Assembly (NCBI GenBank): GCA_964558295.1
Contig: CAZLDQ010000159.1
Coordinates: 1-13,291 of the forward strand
Reading direction: 5' to 3'
Source: JBDKTH01 sp964558295
GTDB lineage: Bacteria; Planctomycetota; Planctomycetia; Pirellulales; Thermoguttaceae
Length of the DNA: 13,291 nucleotides
Every line of letters starts with the position of its first letter. The first letter of the stretch is position 1. Below are positions 12,977-13,291 of the stretch, in pieces. The position numbers and the translations under genes are program-made. The notes beneath the pieces are model-generated. The model made no database searches. It saw nothing but the letters and a program-made list of their open reading frames with translations, and had not been told where the DNA came from.

Positions 12977-13291
12977 ATGTCGATCCAATTGGTGTGCCCC
13001 AAAGGGCACGTGCTGCGGGTCAAGGATTCGTTTGCCGGCAGAAAAGGACTCTGCCCAGTCTGTAAGGTGCCTATCCAGGTGCCCAGACCTTCCACGGAGG
13101 AATTGGAGGACGAGGTTCTCCAGATCATTGGGCCCCATAATCCCGACTCTTCGGAACTGCCGCTGGAGCCTTTCACGGATTCCGTCGAGCACCTGAAGAG
13201 GTCGACGATGACGCCCTATAAGAGTTGCGTGCGGTGCCATCGAGAGATTACGTCGGGCGCGCACATTTGCCCGTTTTGTCACACCTATGTA
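12977..13291 (+). CDS. Double zinc-ribbon protein of planctomycete type (partial, runs off the edge)
   Basis: 105 codons are present, open to the right edge. The N-terminus has a zinc ribbon with C7, H11, C26 and C29 (LVCPKGH, then GRKGLCPVC), a form very common at the start of planctomycete proteins of unknown role. After an acidic, proline-rich linker a second ribbon has C84, C87, C98 and C101 (SCVRCHREI, then ICPFCHTYV). Paired ribbons suggest metal-stabilised binding to protein, RNA or DNA; such proteins often continue into membrane segments or other domains that are not visible here. GGGAGG lies about 8 bases before the ATG, giving a confident start. The specific function is unknown. Confidence 0.85.
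   Translation, partial: MSIQLVCPKGHVLRVKDSFAGRKGLCPVCKVPIQVPRPSTEELEDEVLQIIGPHNPDSSELPLEPFTDSVEHLKRSTMTPYKSCVRCHREITSGAHICPFCHTYV

Overview
The window looks like a chromosomal segment of a planctomycete, probably of the Pirellulales type. Three things point there: a GC-rich sequence, the purA-uppS-cdsA gene order, and a gene at the right edge whose product opens with a zinc ribbon followed by a GR-x-GLCPVC segment, a form very common in planctomycetes. The lineage call is inference from gene content. I see no transposase, integrase site, CRISPR array, rRNA or tRNA.

Layout. The left edge (1-72) holds the last codons of a Xer-type tyrosine recombinase. It converges on a minus-strand NarL/FixJ response regulator (212-844), and each has its own terminator-like hairpin. 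About 720 bases without a convincing gene (845-1564) follow, containing several small hairpins. Next is a plus-strand NtrC-class sigma-54-dependent response regulator (1565-2950). Neither regulator has a sensor kinase beside it.

The largest block (3222-8551) is a tandem pair of long membrane proteins (893 and about 864 residues) that I cannot assign to a characterised family. Both have the same layout: about eight N-terminal membrane segments, an extracytoplasmic or soluble GldG/DUF4350-like module, two more membrane segments, and a second such module. Landmark motifs fall at nearly the same residue numbers in both, so they are collinear paralogues. Their N-terminal membrane region has a layout reminiscent of exosortases but lacks a recognisable catalytic Cys. 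This is the best candidate here for an undescribed system.

The right part is housekeeping: a SpoU/TrmH-family RNA methyltransferase (8797-9297), then purA (adenylosuccinate synthetase) behind a good extended -10 promoter, uppS (undecaprenyl diphosphate synthase) and cdsA (phosphatidate cytidylyltransferase). purA is broken by one in-frame amber codon at codon 350, where the enzyme normally carries a Tyr. The remaining 79 codons are intact and conserved, so this is a very recent nonsense mutation, a base-call error or recoding. Two intercistronic spacers carry period-7 short repeats. The window ends inside the zinc-ribbon gene (12977 to the edge).
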